A stretch of DNA of 64,000 bases, taken from assembly GCF_034344865.1 (NCBI RefSeq), contig NZ_CP133774.1, forward strand, positions 6,200,001-6,264,000. The letters are read 5' to 3'. The position numbers were made by a program, and so were the translations under genes. The DNA is from Pseudomonas sp. 10S4. Lineage in GTDB: Bacteria; Pseudomonadota; Gammaproteobacteria; Pseudomonadales; Pseudomonadaceae. Of the stretch, positions 54,015 to 63,371 are shown one piece after another. Position 1 is the first letter of the stretch. Each line of letters opens with the position of its first letter. The notes under the pieces were generated by a model. That model ran no database searches, had not been told where the DNA came from, and saw only the letters and a list, made by a program, of their open reading frames with translations.

Positions 54015-55349
54015 GTGAACAATCAACTCGACATCTGCGCGATCGTCGAAAGGAGTCGCTTGGGCGCCTTTCAGGTGCTTGTGCTCGTACAGTGCTTCCT
54101 GTGCATGGTCGTCGATGGGTTCGACATTCAAGCCATGGCTTATGCCGCGCCCAGCCTCATCACTGAATGGGGCATTCCCAAAGCCAACCTGGGGCCGGTG
54201 TTCAGCATCAGCATGCTAGGCATGTTGATAGGTTCGCTTGCTTTGGGTTCGATAGCCGACCTTATCGGTCGCCGGCCAGTATTGGTGACCGCCTCGTTAG
54301 TGATGACGTTTCTGATGTACTTCACCGCTCACACCACGACGGTGGACGGACTATTGGCACTGCGCTTTCTTACCGGGATCGCCATGGGTGCAATCGTGCC
54401 TAACGTCGCCACCCTGGTGACGGAATATGCCCCCCGGCACAACCGTGTGATGCTGTTGACTCTGGTGTCATCGGGAATGGTCGTGGGAGGTCTGGTCGGC
54501 GGCGCCCTCGCTGCCGCACTGATTCCGCAGTATGGCTGGCAAGCGGTTTTCTATTTGGGTGCCGTCGCCCCACTGTGTGTGGGTGTGCTGATGTTCTTCG
54601 CACTCCCCGAATCGCTGCAGTGGTGCGTTCTGTGCGGACGCCAACTCGACCGCGTGCGGGCCATCCTCATGCGTATTGAACCTGGCCTGCAGATCAACGA
54701 ACAGACGATCCTGGTAATTGCAGAGCCGCGTAAAAAAGGCCTCTCGCTCACTCACCTGTTTGCGGACGGCAGACTGCCCGGCACGTTGCTGCTGTGGCTG
54801 ATCAACTTCATGAATATGCTCTGCGTATACTTCCTCGCTTCCTGGACTCCGGTGCTGATGAGTGGTGCCGGCCATACGCCGTCGCAAGCGGTGTTGGCGG
54901 GGACCTCCATGTGGCTGGGTGGACTTGCGGGCGGTTGGCTACTCGGCTGGTTTGTCGACCGACGCGGCTTCGGCGCCGTGTTGGTTCCCACCTTCATCGT
55001 CTCTGCCGTGGCCATCGTTCTGTTCAGTCAGTACTACACCTCGATCAATCTGGCTTACGTGACCACTGCGGTCGCCGGCTTCGGCATCCTCGGCGGCCAA
55101 GCGGCACTGAACGCCATGACCTCTACCTTTTATCCGACTGCTCTGCGCGCCACCGGTACTGGCTGGACGCTGGGACTCGGTCGCCTGGGGGGCATTTGCG
55201 GTCCTTTCATCGGCGCCACTCTGCTGCATCTGCAGTGGTCGACGAGTGACCTGCTGGTGGCCGCAGCCGTTCCCGCCAGCATCGCGGCCATCGGCATCAT
55301 CGGCTTCTGGCGCCTGAATCGAACAACGGCTGTACCGGTCACCCAATAA
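54015..55349 (+). CDS. AAHS-type MFS aromatic acid importer
   Basis: 444 residues from GTG 54015. QCFLCMVVDGFDIQAMAYAAPSLITEWGI and IGRRPVLVTASLV are the motifs of the aromatic acid:H+ symporter (PcaK/BenK/MhpT) group, with twelve helices. Imports the substrate of the second half. Confidence 0.9.
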   Translation: MNNQLDICAIVERSRLGAFQVLVLVQCFLCMVVDGFDIQAMAYAAPSLITEWGIPKANLGPVFSISMLGMLIGSLALGSIADLIGRRPVLVTASLVMTFLMYFTAHTTTVDGLLALRFLTGIAMGAIVPNVATLVTEYAPRHNRVMLLTLVSSGMVVGGLVGGALAAALIPQYGWQAVFYLGAVAPLCVGVLMFFALPESLQWCVLCGRQLDRVRAILMRIEPGLQINEQTILVIAEPRKKGLSLTHLFADGRLPGTLLLWLINFMNMLCVYFLASWTPVLMSGAGHTPSQAVLAGTSMWLGGLAGGWLLGWFVDRRGFGAVLVPTFIVSAVAIVLFSQYYTSINLAYVTTAVAGFGILGGQAALNAMTSTFYPTALRATGTGWTLGLGRLGGICGPFIGATLLHLQWSTSDLLVAAAVPASIAAIGIIGFWRLNRTTAVPVTQ

Positions 55350-55405
55350 GAGCTTTACGAAGCGGCCTGTAGGTAGCCACCCCTAATAAAAACAAGAGAA
55401 AACTC

Positions 55406-56767
55406 ATGAAGAACATCAACGTCAAATCGTTTGGTGCGGTTCTGTTCGTCCTCGCCACGGGTCATTGCCTGGCGGGCGAACCTGCCGACGTCGGAGAAGG
55501 CACTGTATTTCGCGGCCTGTTCGGTGACTCGCTGGAGCGCGACTATGGCATCAAGGTGTCCGGCCTGGTGGACGCCGGTTACTCTCGCAACAACAACTCA
55601 TCCCATGAGGATCGCGAGTCCGGACAGACCAACACCCCCGTGGCCGGATTCGGCGACGAAGGCTTTGAACTCGGCACCCTTCACCTGTTTGCCGACAAAG
55701 CGTTGAAGGCCAATTTCATCCCGCGTATCACGCCCTTACCGGGCCCGGCCCCCACTGAAGCCTCTTTCGGCTTCACGCTCGAGACCGCCTACGGTCGCAA
55801 TGCGCAGCAGGCCCGTACCTACGGCTGGGACATGCACTGGGGAATAAACTCTCCGGGCGACGACGATGCGGACAAGGCCCGACGCGACAAGCAAAACTTC
55901 CTCGCCGTGCCCAACATCGCCGCCACGGCCTACCTACCTTATGCCGGCGGCTTTACCGCAATCGCCGGCATCTTTGGCCCAGGGCTCGGCTACGAAATCC
56001 CACCCAACATCCGTGCCGCGCGCAACCCGTTTGCCAGCCGCACCTATGCCTTTATGACCGAGTCCGGAGCGGTTTCCGGGTTCCTGCTGGGCAAACGTCT
56101 AGTCAATAACTCAAGCATGTTGCTCGGTGCCGAGTTAGGCGTGATTCAGGGCCAAGGCAATCTGCGCGACAACAACGACAGCAAGGCATTGCTGGGAGCA
56201 CTACGCTGGCGCACGCCCGACATGAACACCTGGATCGACTATGAATTTCTCGTCGGTGATTCACAAAACGACAGCCGCAACGACATACAAACACCTCGCG
56301 GTCGGCTGATTTCCAGCGACGGCCAGTTCAAGCAGCAGCACTCGCTCAATGGCTGGCATCGATTCGATGAAAAGTGGTCAATGGGCGGGGAAATGGTCTA
56401 CGGCCGTCAAGCGGGCGACGGCAAAGCCTCGACCGTGGACATCGTCACCGGTCCCGGTTTTGATGGGGCGCACTGGTGGGGCGCCAACGTGGTGTTGACC
56501 TACCAGCAACGCAAAGACTTGGCGTTCTCCGTGCGGGCCGAGCATTTCGACGATCCGGACGGCTACATTCTGTTCCCCTCCTCCACGTCACGAGGCGCGT
56601 TCAATGCGCTGACAACGGGCCTGCGCTACGACTTCAACAAGTACCTGTCGCTGCGTCCGGAGCTACGCTACGACTGGTTCAATGGCCGCGACGATGCTCG
56701 CCCGTTTGGTAACGGTGATGCGCGTAACCAACTGACCGGAACTGTGGAAGCGCTGGTGTATTTCTGA
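55406..56767 (+). CDS. Outer-membrane beta-barrel porin (BBP2-like), copy 2
   Basis: 453 residues, the same length as the protein at 44224 and close to it along its whole length (both start with VKT/VKSxGAVL and end in VEAL(F/V)YF). Signal peptide 1-23. Copies differ mainly in loops, so they probably admit different compounds. Confidence 0.9.
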   Translation: MKNINVKSFGAVLFVLATGHCLAGEPADVGEGTVFRGLFGDSLERDYGIKVSGLVDAGYSRNNNSSHEDRESGQTNTPVAGFGDEGFELGTLHLFADKALKANFIPRITPLPGPAPTEASFGFTLETAYGRNAQQARTYGWDMHWGINSPGDDDADKARRDKQNFLAVPNIAATAYLPYAGGFTAIAGIFGPGLGYEIPPNIRAARNPFASRTYAFMTESGAVSGFLLGKRLVNNSSMLLGAELGVIQGQGNLRDNNDSKALLGALRWRTPDMNTWIDYEFLVGDSQNDSRNDIQTPRGRLISSDGQFKQQHSLNGWHRFDEKWSMGGEMVYGRQAGDGKASTVDIVTGPGFDGAHWWGANVVLTYQQRKDLAFSVRAEHFDDPDGYILFPSSTSRGAFNALTTGLRYDFNKYLSLRPELRYDWFNGRDDARPFGNGDARNQLTGTVEALVYF

Positions 56768-57481
56768 GATCTGCTACGCGCTAACGCTATGACTCCGTGA
56801 CGGGATGACGGATTAAAAGCGTTAGCGCAGCTTCCATGGCGACGCACCGGCTTATGGGGTCGAACGTCGGCGTTCATGACGGGCGGCTTTCGGCCGAGGC
56901 TGTGTAAAAACGTTTTTGAGCGCGACAGGTACTCAAAACCGGACTGAAAATCGCGCTCCTACGCGAAATCCACATCTGCTGACGTGCCGATAAATTTCAG
57001 ATTTAACGTAGACGCGAACACTTCAATTTTGGCGAAGCGTTTTTACACACTCTGGGCCAAAAGCAGACATTCAGCTTCGAAGGCATAGATTTATCTCACC
57101 GTCTTTTAACAGGGTATGAGACAACGCAGGGATCAGCGCCAACCACCCCTCGATGACTTGCTCGGCAAAGGCGTCCCAGGAAATGACAGCCTTAATGGCG
57201 ACGCACGAGTCACGGCCCGATTGCTTGGCGTCAATCAGAGCTTGGCCGACGCACCCATCCAGCCCCATGGCGGTGATGTATTTGCCGGACGCCAAAACTG
57301 TTGCTGATGCTTCTTCTTAGCAGCGTTGAACAGCTTGCCCAAGATGCAGTCAAACAGGCGCTGGGGCAGTGAGCGCTACTCGACCTCAATGAGTCTAATC
57401 CTGCGTACGTAGTACACAATGGGCCTAGCATTCAAAGTTGTTTCTGCCCCTCGAAAAATGCTTTCCAAAGGATAGATAAAA
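56768..57481. other. Intergenic stretch carrying MITE copy B
   Basis: 714 bases with no supported gene. Contents: a possible imperfect hairpin using GCTAACGC/GCGTTAGC (56780-56830), MITE copy B (56901-57049), a GGCCAAAAGCAGAC motif (57055-57068) and decayed coding-like sequence at 57100-57420 on the minus strand (for example CILGKLFNAAKKKHQQ), too fragmentary to name. Confidence 0.5.
56901..57049 (-). mobile_element. 149-bp MITE-like element, copy B (inverted)
   Basis: Same 149-bp element as 38531-38679 in reverse orientation, with the same 12-bp terminal inverted repeats. It sits just after the second porin, so copies A and B bracket the LysE gene and the whole aromatic region as inverted repeats about 18.4 kb apart. 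Confidence 0.8.
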
Positions 57482-57982
57482 ATGAGAAAACTCATTTCTG
57501 TGGTCGTTGTAGCGACTACATTTGCCATTGGTACGGCATTCGCTCAAGTACCCGCGAAACCTGATGTGAATCCAATCACAAATGGCGCGGTCAATATGGC
57601 ATCTACGCCTACTACCATCGCAGCAAAAACTGCAGTGACCAGCGACACTCAAGCTGGAGCATTGAACGAATGCTACAACACCATTGGCGATCAGCCCCGG
57701 ACAGCGTTGCAGCCTTGCCTTGAGCGTAAGACTCGCGAAGTCACGTCACAAATGAATATCGCCTACAAAAAACTGGAAGCCAAGACAAAGGAAATCGATT
57801 CGAGTGCGACGGCCAAAGCCCTTGCCTCGCTGCTCGCCTCTCAGAAGGCTTTCGAGAAGTTCAAGGAGGCTCAGTGTCAATGGGAAGGTGACTCGGTGAT
57901 GGGTGGCTCGGGCGCTGGAGATATTTTAAGTTCCTGCAAAGTCGATTTGATGCGCTTTAGAACCAAGCAACTTTCCGATTGA
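57482..57982 (+). CDS. LprI-like (DUF1311) secreted protein
   Basis: 166 residues. Signal peptide MRKLISVVVVATTFAIGTAFA. The mature part has the LprI pattern: LNECYN, CLERKT, MNIAYKKLEAK, SQKAFEKFKEAQC, GGSGAGDILSSC, then an M-x-RTKQL end. Some family members inhibit lysozyme; activity here is inferred only. AAGGATAG upstream. Confidence 0.8.
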   Translation: MRKLISVVVVATTFAIGTAFAQVPAKPDVNPITNGAVNMASTPTTIAAKTAVTSDTQAGALNECYNTIGDQPRTALQPCLERKTREVTSQMNIAYKKLEAKTKEIDSSATAKALASLLASQKAFEKFKEAQCQWEGDSVMGGSGAGDILSSCKVDLMRFRTKQLSD

Positions 57983-58182
57983 ATTTATTGACATGGGCGG
58001 CTGGCTATCCCACTTACGAGAACCAGTTCGCCATTGAAGCAGCCATCATAGAGCTATCGAGCTGGGTTGAGGCGCGCGGCTCGGCCGACGTCGCCAACAA
58101 CGTGCACGGCGCCCCGGACACCATCGACAAGAACGAAGAGTTCATCAAGATGACGCTCGCTGTTCTGATGGCACCGGAGTGA
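57979..58182 (+). CDS. Small hypothetical protein, possibly truncated
   Basis: 67 residues from a TTG at 57979 overlapping the LprI stop. The part WVEARGSADVANNVHGAPDTIDKNEEFIKMTLAVLM looks like a coding remnant, but the start is poor and no family is recognised. It could be the end of a decayed gene. Confidence 0.35.
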   Translation: MNLLTWAAGYPTYENQFAIEAAIIELSSWVEARGSADVANNVHGAPDTIDKNEEFIKMTLAVLMAPE

Positions 58183-58325
58183 TGGCTAGAGCTCATCGCC
58201 TGGTCCTCAATGGCAAAAATAAGGTTCTTCACGGATTACCGGGAAAGTCGGCTATGGGTCGGATAGCGCTCCCCACGCACTGTAACTGATCCACCCTTGT
58301 CCTCCCTCAACCTGGAGGACAAGTC

Positions 58326-58802
58326 ATGAACACAATTGCCACATACAACTATCAACCTTGGAACAAGGGAAAGCTTGTCGGGCAGAAAGCCCCGCTCCGA
58401 GTGAGAGATATCTGGGCCATCGTGATGCAGCAGAAAACTCAGCAGCCTGTGCAATTTGAAATCACAGAGCAAACCCGAACGGTTCTGGAGGCTTGGATGC
58501 ATCTGGCACGCCTCCGCAGTGAGGATTTCTTGATTCGGACCCGGTTGCACGGTTCAGATCATCTCTCCACCAGGCAATACGCTCGAATAGTCAAAGCGTG
58601 GGTCACAGCCATTGGCCTTGACCCAACCATGTACGGTACCCACACGCTACGGAGAACCAAGGCATCGCTGATCTATCGCAGGACGAAAAACCTGAGAGCT
58701 GTTCAACTCCTGCTTGGTCATACGAAGCTTGAAAGCACCGTCAGACACCTCGGAATTGAGGTCGATGACGCCCTGGAAATGGCGGAACAGACGGAAGTCT
58801 GA
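58326..58802 (+). pseudogene. Decayed tyrosine recombinase (short integrase)
   Basis: 158 residues with GGAGG upstream. THTLRRTK has the HxxR (H106, R109) and LLLGHTKLESTVR the GH (H132). The nucleophile position, Tyr in related proteins (STVRYLGIEVDD), is His141 here. Compared with the family of about 200 residues, some 45 residues between DIWAI and QQKTQQP are missing, including the first catalytic Arg (an LRGCDL-type motif). The alignment is from memory. The product should be inactive. Confidence 0.7.
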
Positions 58803-58941
58803 CCAGCCACTGCGACGGTCGATGCTAGACCGTCGCTGTCCGGCCAAGGAGGTCAGAACTGTGCAAAAGGATTGCTCTAACGACGCCTGAATGGCTCTCA
58901 GATCTATACCTACGCTGAATCGCCTTTAGATAACGATGCCT

Positions 58942-59904
58942 TTACACTTTTACGCGCCATCTATTACGGGCGTGGAGATAGGCAGTCAAATCGCTATAGC
59001 CTAACTGGTCAGCAATATCTGCTCGAGATTCTCCCTGCAATTCCAGATGCAGTTCCAGTTCTGCGCGGACCTGATCAAGCAAATGCCGGAATGTCGTGCC
59101 TTGCTCTTCCAGGCGTCTACGTAAAGTGCGCGGTGTCTGGTGAAGAGTCTTTGCCAGATTTTCCAGATTCGGGGGCTCACCTCGCGATAATGCCCGTCGC
59201 GCCCCTGCCGCCACCTTGGCGGCCCAGCCGCTGAAATTTCGATACACCGCAATCCGCCGGTCTAGTTCCTGAGTCAGCAGCTCCAGCATACCGTTATGTC
59301 GAGTAAGCATCGGAAGACCCAGGCTACGAGAATCAAAGTAAAAGCAGCTAGTCGGGCAGTCAAACTCAATCCGCTCTCCAAACGAATGCGCGTATTGCTT
59401 GTAATACGACGGACGCGAATGGGTAAATTTTGCCAGCACTGGACAAACTTCCTGGCCAGTTCCGCGCTGCAGTTGGGTTATAAACATGACGCCGTAGTGC
59501 TCGGTGACATAGCGCCTCAGCTCACCCGGTGCGTCGACGCCCAGCTCTACCCCAAAGCCGTTTTCGTCATTCACCAACCTGACACTGTCCGCATCCGATG
59601 CCAGCGGTGCGTAACGGGCCCAGTACTGCAGTGCAGAGGCAACGTCTGGACTGTACAGGCACAGATAAACTAGTACGTGCCAGTCCTGAGGTGTGAACAG
59701 TGTGAACAGTTTCAGGCCAATGGCGGGGTCAATACGCGCCGCCTCACGCCATAGCTGATCCAACTCCACCAGACTGTAATCTGCACTTTTATGCTGGGCT
59801 TGGCTGTCGAGAAAACGCTCCAACACCTGACCGAGCTTGCCGCGATGAAAACGCTGGTTCGAGCGATTGGCCGGTTCTAGCTCAACTCTGTCCGATTCAC
59901 GCAT
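58942..59904 (-). CDS. AraC-family regulator (OruR/ornithine-type layout)
   Basis: 320 residues. The N-terminal domain of about 200 residues is of the arabinose-binding-like class (LDQLWREAARIDPAIGLKLF, YCL-type strands, HYGVMFITQLQRGTG); the C-terminal HTH is at 235-315 (NLENLAKTLHQTPRTLRRRLEEQGTTFRHLLDQVR, ADIADQLGYSDLTAYLHARNRW). Divergent from the desaturase-reductase pair, which it probably controls. Confidence 0.85.
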   Translation of the reverse strand: MRESDRVELEPANRSNQRFHRGKLGQVLERFLDSQAQHKSADYSLVELDQLWREAARIDPAIGLKLFTLFTPQDWHVLVYLCLYSPDVASALQYWARYAPLASDADSVRLVNDENGFGVELGVDAPGELRRYVTEHYGVMFITQLQRGTGQEVCPVLAKFTHSRPSYYKQYAHSFGERIEFDCPTSCFYFDSRSLGLPMLTRHNGMLELLTQELDRRIAVYRNFSGWAAKVAAGARRALSRGEPPNLENLAKTLHQTPRTLRRRLEEQGTTFRHLLDQVRAELELHLELQGESRADIADQLGYSDLTAYLHARNRWRVKV

Positions 59905-59971
59905 TGGGGGCGCCGAGCTCCTGGTTTCTAATTATTTGGCATTGCCCGCAAGGGCCTAAATCGAGAGTGCC

Positions 59972-60826
59972 ATGAATACAACAATGCTCGCCAACAACCC
60001 AACCTTTATCGTGGCCGGAATTTTCCTTGCCTTCGTTTTAATAGAGCTTGCTTGCTCATCGTTTCGCCAGGCGTCAAGTAGCAAACGTGACGTGCTGATT
60101 GAGGTCTTCGGGTCTAGCATAATGGTAGCCATCACGTTTCCTTTGGTGATGTGGCTAAGTGGCATGATCTTAAATCAGCTTCTGCCAGATAAGAAAGACG
60201 CGTTGGCCGAGATCCCATGGATTGCCGGATTTGTGTTGTTTTTACTGCTGGATGACATGACCCAGTATTGGTGGCACCGCCTGACTCACCGCATCCCCGC
60301 GCTATATGCCCTGCATCGCGCTCACCACTCAGCTCCTTACATGAGTATTCGCATCGTCTATCGCAATAACAGTTTTTACTATCTGCTGATGCCGGGCATC
60401 TGGCTTTCCGGTGTTCTAATTTATCTTGGTCTCGCCCCGATTTATTACGTTTATTTGATCTTGAAAATGACCGTGATTTTTGCGGCGCACAGCAGTGTCG
60501 CCTGGGACGATAAACTTTACCGCATCCCTGCTTTACGCCCTCTTGTCTGGATATTGGAGCGCACCTTCTCTACGCCATCCACTCACTCTGCACATCACGG
60601 TTTGACTGCTGAGGATGGCGTCACGCATTACAAAGGTAATTTTGGCAACATGTTGTTTCTTTGGGATGTACTGTTCGGGACGGCAAAGATTACGCGCCGT
60701 CGTCCACCAGCTTATGGTATCGAGCACTTGTCGCCGATCAGTTGGAAAGAGGAATTATTCTGGCCAGTTGTTCGATCCCGTCGTGTGGCGCCGACGGTGA
60801 ATGCTGAGCAGAAGGTCGCACGATGA
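59972..60826 (+). CDS. Sterol desaturase / fatty acid hydroxylase family membrane protein
   Basis: 284 residues. Four or so helices (7-25, 45-65, 80-98, 145-165). Three histidine motifs bind the di-iron centre: HRLTHR, HRAHHS and HSAHHG. Oxidises a lipid C-H bond. Overlaps the reductase start by four bases (ATGA), so the two genes are coupled. Confidence 0.9.
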   Translation: MNTTMLANNPTFIVAGIFLAFVLIELACSSFRQASSSKRDVLIEVFGSSIMVAITFPLVMWLSGMILNQLLPDKKDALAEIPWIAGFVLFLLLDDMTQYWWHRLTHRIPALYALHRAHHSAPYMSIRIVYRNNSFYYLLMPGIWLSGVLIYLGLAPIYYVYLILKMTVIFAAHSSVAWDDKLYRIPALRPLVWILERTFSTPSTHSAHHGLTAEDGVTHYKGNFGNMLFLWDVLFGTAKITRRRPPAYGIEHLSPISWKEELFWPVVRSRRVAPTVNAEQKVAR

Positions 60827-61419
60827 GTAGCCATATCGTTCTGCTGTCTGGATCAAATAGATCACACAGCCAATCAGTGAAGGTCGCCAATTATCTGCGA
60901 AACCGATTAGAAAAATTAGAACTTTGCGAGTCAATCAACCTAATAGACTTAGCATCAAGTCGACTACCACTTTGGCCGGAAAAAGATACTGACAACGTCT
61001 GGAGCATACAGCAGTCAATCCTTAAAAAAGCAACAGCGCTGGTTGTTATCAGCCCAGAGTGGAACGGCATGGCTTGCCCAGCCTTAAAAAACTTCTTCCT
61101 TTATGCCGGTCTCGCCGAATTGGGACATAAGCCAGCGCTATTGGTAGGGGTTTCGGCCGGTTTAGGGGGCGCCTATCCTATCGCTGAGTTACGTGGATCC
61201 AGTTATAAAAATTGCCGGATTACCTACCTTCCGGAGCATCTGATTGTCAGGCAAGTTGAAAGTATGCTGAACAATGGAGAACCTAAAGACGAAAATGATA
61301 TTCGCCTTCGGGCGCGTGCCGACTGGGCTTTGCATATGCTTTGTTATTACGATAAAGCGTTGCAAGCAGTGCGAAATGATATCGACATGTACCAACCGGA
61401 CTTCTCCACCGGCATGTAA
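60823..61419 (+). CDS. NAD(P)H-dependent FMN reductase
   Basis: 198 residues. LLSGSNRSHSQSVKVANYLRN is the phosphate-binding loop and VVISPEWNGMACPALKNFFLY the typical SPEYNG-like motif. It likely supplies electrons to the upstream membrane oxidase. Confidence 0.88.
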   Translation: MSSHIVLLSGSNRSHSQSVKVANYLRNRLEKLELCESINLIDLASSRLPLWPEKDTDNVWSIQQSILKKATALVVISPEWNGMACPALKNFFLYAGLAELGHKPALLVGVSAGLGGAYPIAELRGSSYKNCRITYLPEHLIVRQVESMLNNGEPKDENDIRLRARADWALHMLCYYDKALQAVRNDIDMYQPDFSTGM

Positions 61420-61774
61420 TCCATAAAAACCTTTCACCAAAATACAATCCGCCGCCGATCAATCAAATGGGGCATAGCACTAAAACTATGCCCCCTAAGG
61501 AGGCGCTGAACAACTCACCAGCTCGCACTATTTGCCGAAGACCAGACAACTTAGTCCCTCTTTTCGAAAACAAAAATAGAGTACGTTAGGTGATAGCTTA
61601 AGGCGTAAACACTCACAGTGAATTCAAGCAAGTCGTCGACCGTCCGATCACATGGACTGATGGCTGGACCACGGTTACCTTCGAGAGTGTCCGTAAGCTC
61701 TCACCAGGGGAATTGGCTCGGCCACCATCTGAGCGCGCTCGTAATACCCGTTGGCCTCCTGAATACGGCTATTA
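61420..61774. other. Intergenic stretch with coding remnant
   Basis: 355 bases with no full gene. From 61602 to about 61800 one frame reads FKQVVDRPITWTDGWTTV and RWPPEYGYYYWSTPNSLGH after an upstream stop, coding-like but without a start. Confidence 0.45.
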
Positions 61775-61800
61775 CTACTGGTCGACTCCAAACTCTCTAG
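61602..61800 (+). pseudogene. Unnamed coding remnant
   Basis: About 66 codons open after a TAA at 61599. The text (aromatic-rich, WTDGWTTVTFESVRK, PPEYGYYYWSTPN) has the look of a real protein and fades into the GNAT gene on the other strand. No family recognised, no start. Could be the last part of a lost gene. Confidence 0.35.
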
Positions 61801-62347
61801 GCCACTCACGGGCGAGCATCGCGAAGATCACGTCATCAACCCACTCCCCACGGAGTTGGTAGCTTTCCACATGATAAGCCTCTTGACGGAAATCTAGCGC
61901 TCGGAACAGTGCCACGCTTGCCCTGTTGCGAGGGTCCACAGAACAGACCAACCTACGATAACCCCACTGCCGGAAAGCAAGGTTGATACTGGCCACCACG
62001 GCCTCGCGTGCATACCCTTTGCGCTGATGAGCCGGGCTGAGTGATAGACCGAACTCGATTGAATCCGCCGTCGTTGCTGGAAACCGTACTCCGAAGTCGC
62101 CGATCAACTCACCGGTTTGCTTGCTGCGGATGGCAAGCTGGCACCACTCGCCGGCTTGGCCAAATTTTATGTTCGACTGCTCTGAAATAAAGTCGGCCGC
62201 CTCTTTGACACTGGAAGGTTGCCAGCCTTGGTACCTGGCCACCGTGGGATCCCCACGATATTCAAATAGAGCTTTTGCGTCGTTTTGAGCAAGCGCATCA
62301 AGTACTAACCGCTCCGTCTCGATCACTGGGTCTATGTTTTGCACCAC
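61775..62347 (-). CDS. GNAT N-acetyltransferase (RimJ/RimL-like)
   Basis: 190 residues. ETERLVLDALAQNDAKALFEYRGDPTVARYQGW, GELIGDFGVR, and the acetyl-CoA loop SPAHQRKGYAREAV plus NRASVALFRALDFR fit the RimJ/RimL group acting on protein or small-molecule amines. Confidence 0.9.
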   Translation of the reverse strand: MVQNIDPVIETERLVLDALAQNDAKALFEYRGDPTVARYQGWQPSSVKEAADFISEQSNIKFGQAGEWCQLAIRSKQTGELIGDFGVRFPATTADSIEFGLSLSPAHQRKGYAREAVVASINLAFRQWGYRRLVCSVDPRNRASVALFRALDFRQEAYHVESYQLRGEWVDDVIFAMLAREWPREFGVDQ

Positions 62348-62385
62348 TCTGCGCGCCTTTTTTGGGATCTAATCGTGTATTGGGT

Positions 62386-62436
62386 CGAGATAAGGGGACA
62401 GATTTAATTACCACCAAGCGTAAATAAACCTGTCTC
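62386..62436. repeat. Inverted-repeat remnant
   Basis: AAGGGGACAGATTTAATT is mirrored by AAATAAACCTGTCTC, a known type of intergenic scar. Confidence 0.4.
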
Positions 62437-62444
62437 GCTTTTCT

Positions 62445-63371
62445 CTAATCGTAAAACGGCTCAACCAACGCCCGACTGCCGACAAAAAAGCTATCGGCAA
62501 CCAGTCGCAGCGGTTGGAGGTCCAGGTCACTGGTTTTGTCGGCAATCAGCTGTTGAAAATGTCGATACACCGCCGCGTACTCGCCCTCCTCCGAGACGGC
62601 TTGGCGCACCCCGTCAATACTCAGCAGTGCGCCGCCGTTGTCCAGTCGCAGGATGCCTTCGGTGCAGCGAATCTCGATGCTCCAGAGTTCATCATGACCG
62701 TGGTCGAAATCAAACTCCGCGCGGACATCGAGGTGGCGCGCGTCAGACATCTTGATGGAAGCGGCAATAGGCGACTGGCAGTTGCCGGGGACTCGCAGTT
62801 CGGCAGACTCAACGAACAGCGGCAGCGCCAATAGATGGGTTGCAATCGACAAGGCATTGATACCGGGATCGAAGACGCCCAGGCCGCCGGGTTGCCAGAT
62901 CCATGTCTGGCCGGGGTGCCACTTGCGCACGTCTTCCTTCCAGTCGATCTGCACGCTTTGCAGGGTGCGGCTGGCCAGCCAGTCACGGGCCGCTTCGATG
63001 CCGGGCGCGTAGCGTGAATGCCAGGCGAACAAACCGCTAACGCCCTGCTCCCCGACCTGATTCACCAGTGCCATCGCTTCACCCAAGGTGGCGCACGGCG
63101 GTTTTTCTACCAGCACGTGTTTGCCAGCGGCCAGCGCTTGCTGCACCAGAGCGAATCGTCCTTGCGGCGGAGTGCAAAACGCAATCGCATCGACCTGCGG
63201 GCCGTTTTCCAGCAGCTCGCTCAAAGACTGAAAGTTCTCAACCCCGGCGCAGGGCTGCCCTTGGGTTGCGACAGACACCAACTGGAACGCAGGGTTGGCG
63301 TTGATAGCGGGGACGTGTTGATCCTGGGCAATCTTGCCGTAGCCCACCAGACCGAGACGGATCGGTTGCAT
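62445..63371 (-). CDS. D-galactose 1-dehydrogenase (Gfo/Idh/MocA)
   Basis: 308 residues from ATG 63371 (GGAG six bases upstream). IRLGLVGYGKIAQDQHVPAINANPAFQLVSVATQG, then HVLVEKPPC and WKEDVRKWHPGQTWIWQPGGLGVFDPGINALSI, closely resemble Pseudomonas fluorescens galactose dehydrogenase. First step of the De Ley-Doudoroff path, possibly also using L-arabinose. Confidence 0.9.
   Translation of the reverse strand: MQPIRLGLVGYGKIAQDQHVPAINANPAFQLVSVATQGQPCAGVENFQSLSELLENGPQVDAIAFCTPPQGRFALVQQALAAGKHVLVEKPPCATLGEAMALVNQVGEQGVSGLFAWHSRYAPGIEAARDWLASRTLQSVQIDWKEDVRKWHPGQTWIWQPGGLGVFDPGINALSIATHLLALPLFVESAELRVPGNCQSPIAASIKMSDARHLDVRAEFDFDHGHDELWSIEIRCTEGILRLDNGGALLSIDGVRQAVSEEGEYAAVYRHFQQLIADKTSDLDLQPLRLVADSFFVGSRALVEPFYD

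Noticed and set aside
57071..57295. Possible small gene next to MITE copy B
   Set aside because: No start signal and the text is interrupted; treated as decayed sequence.
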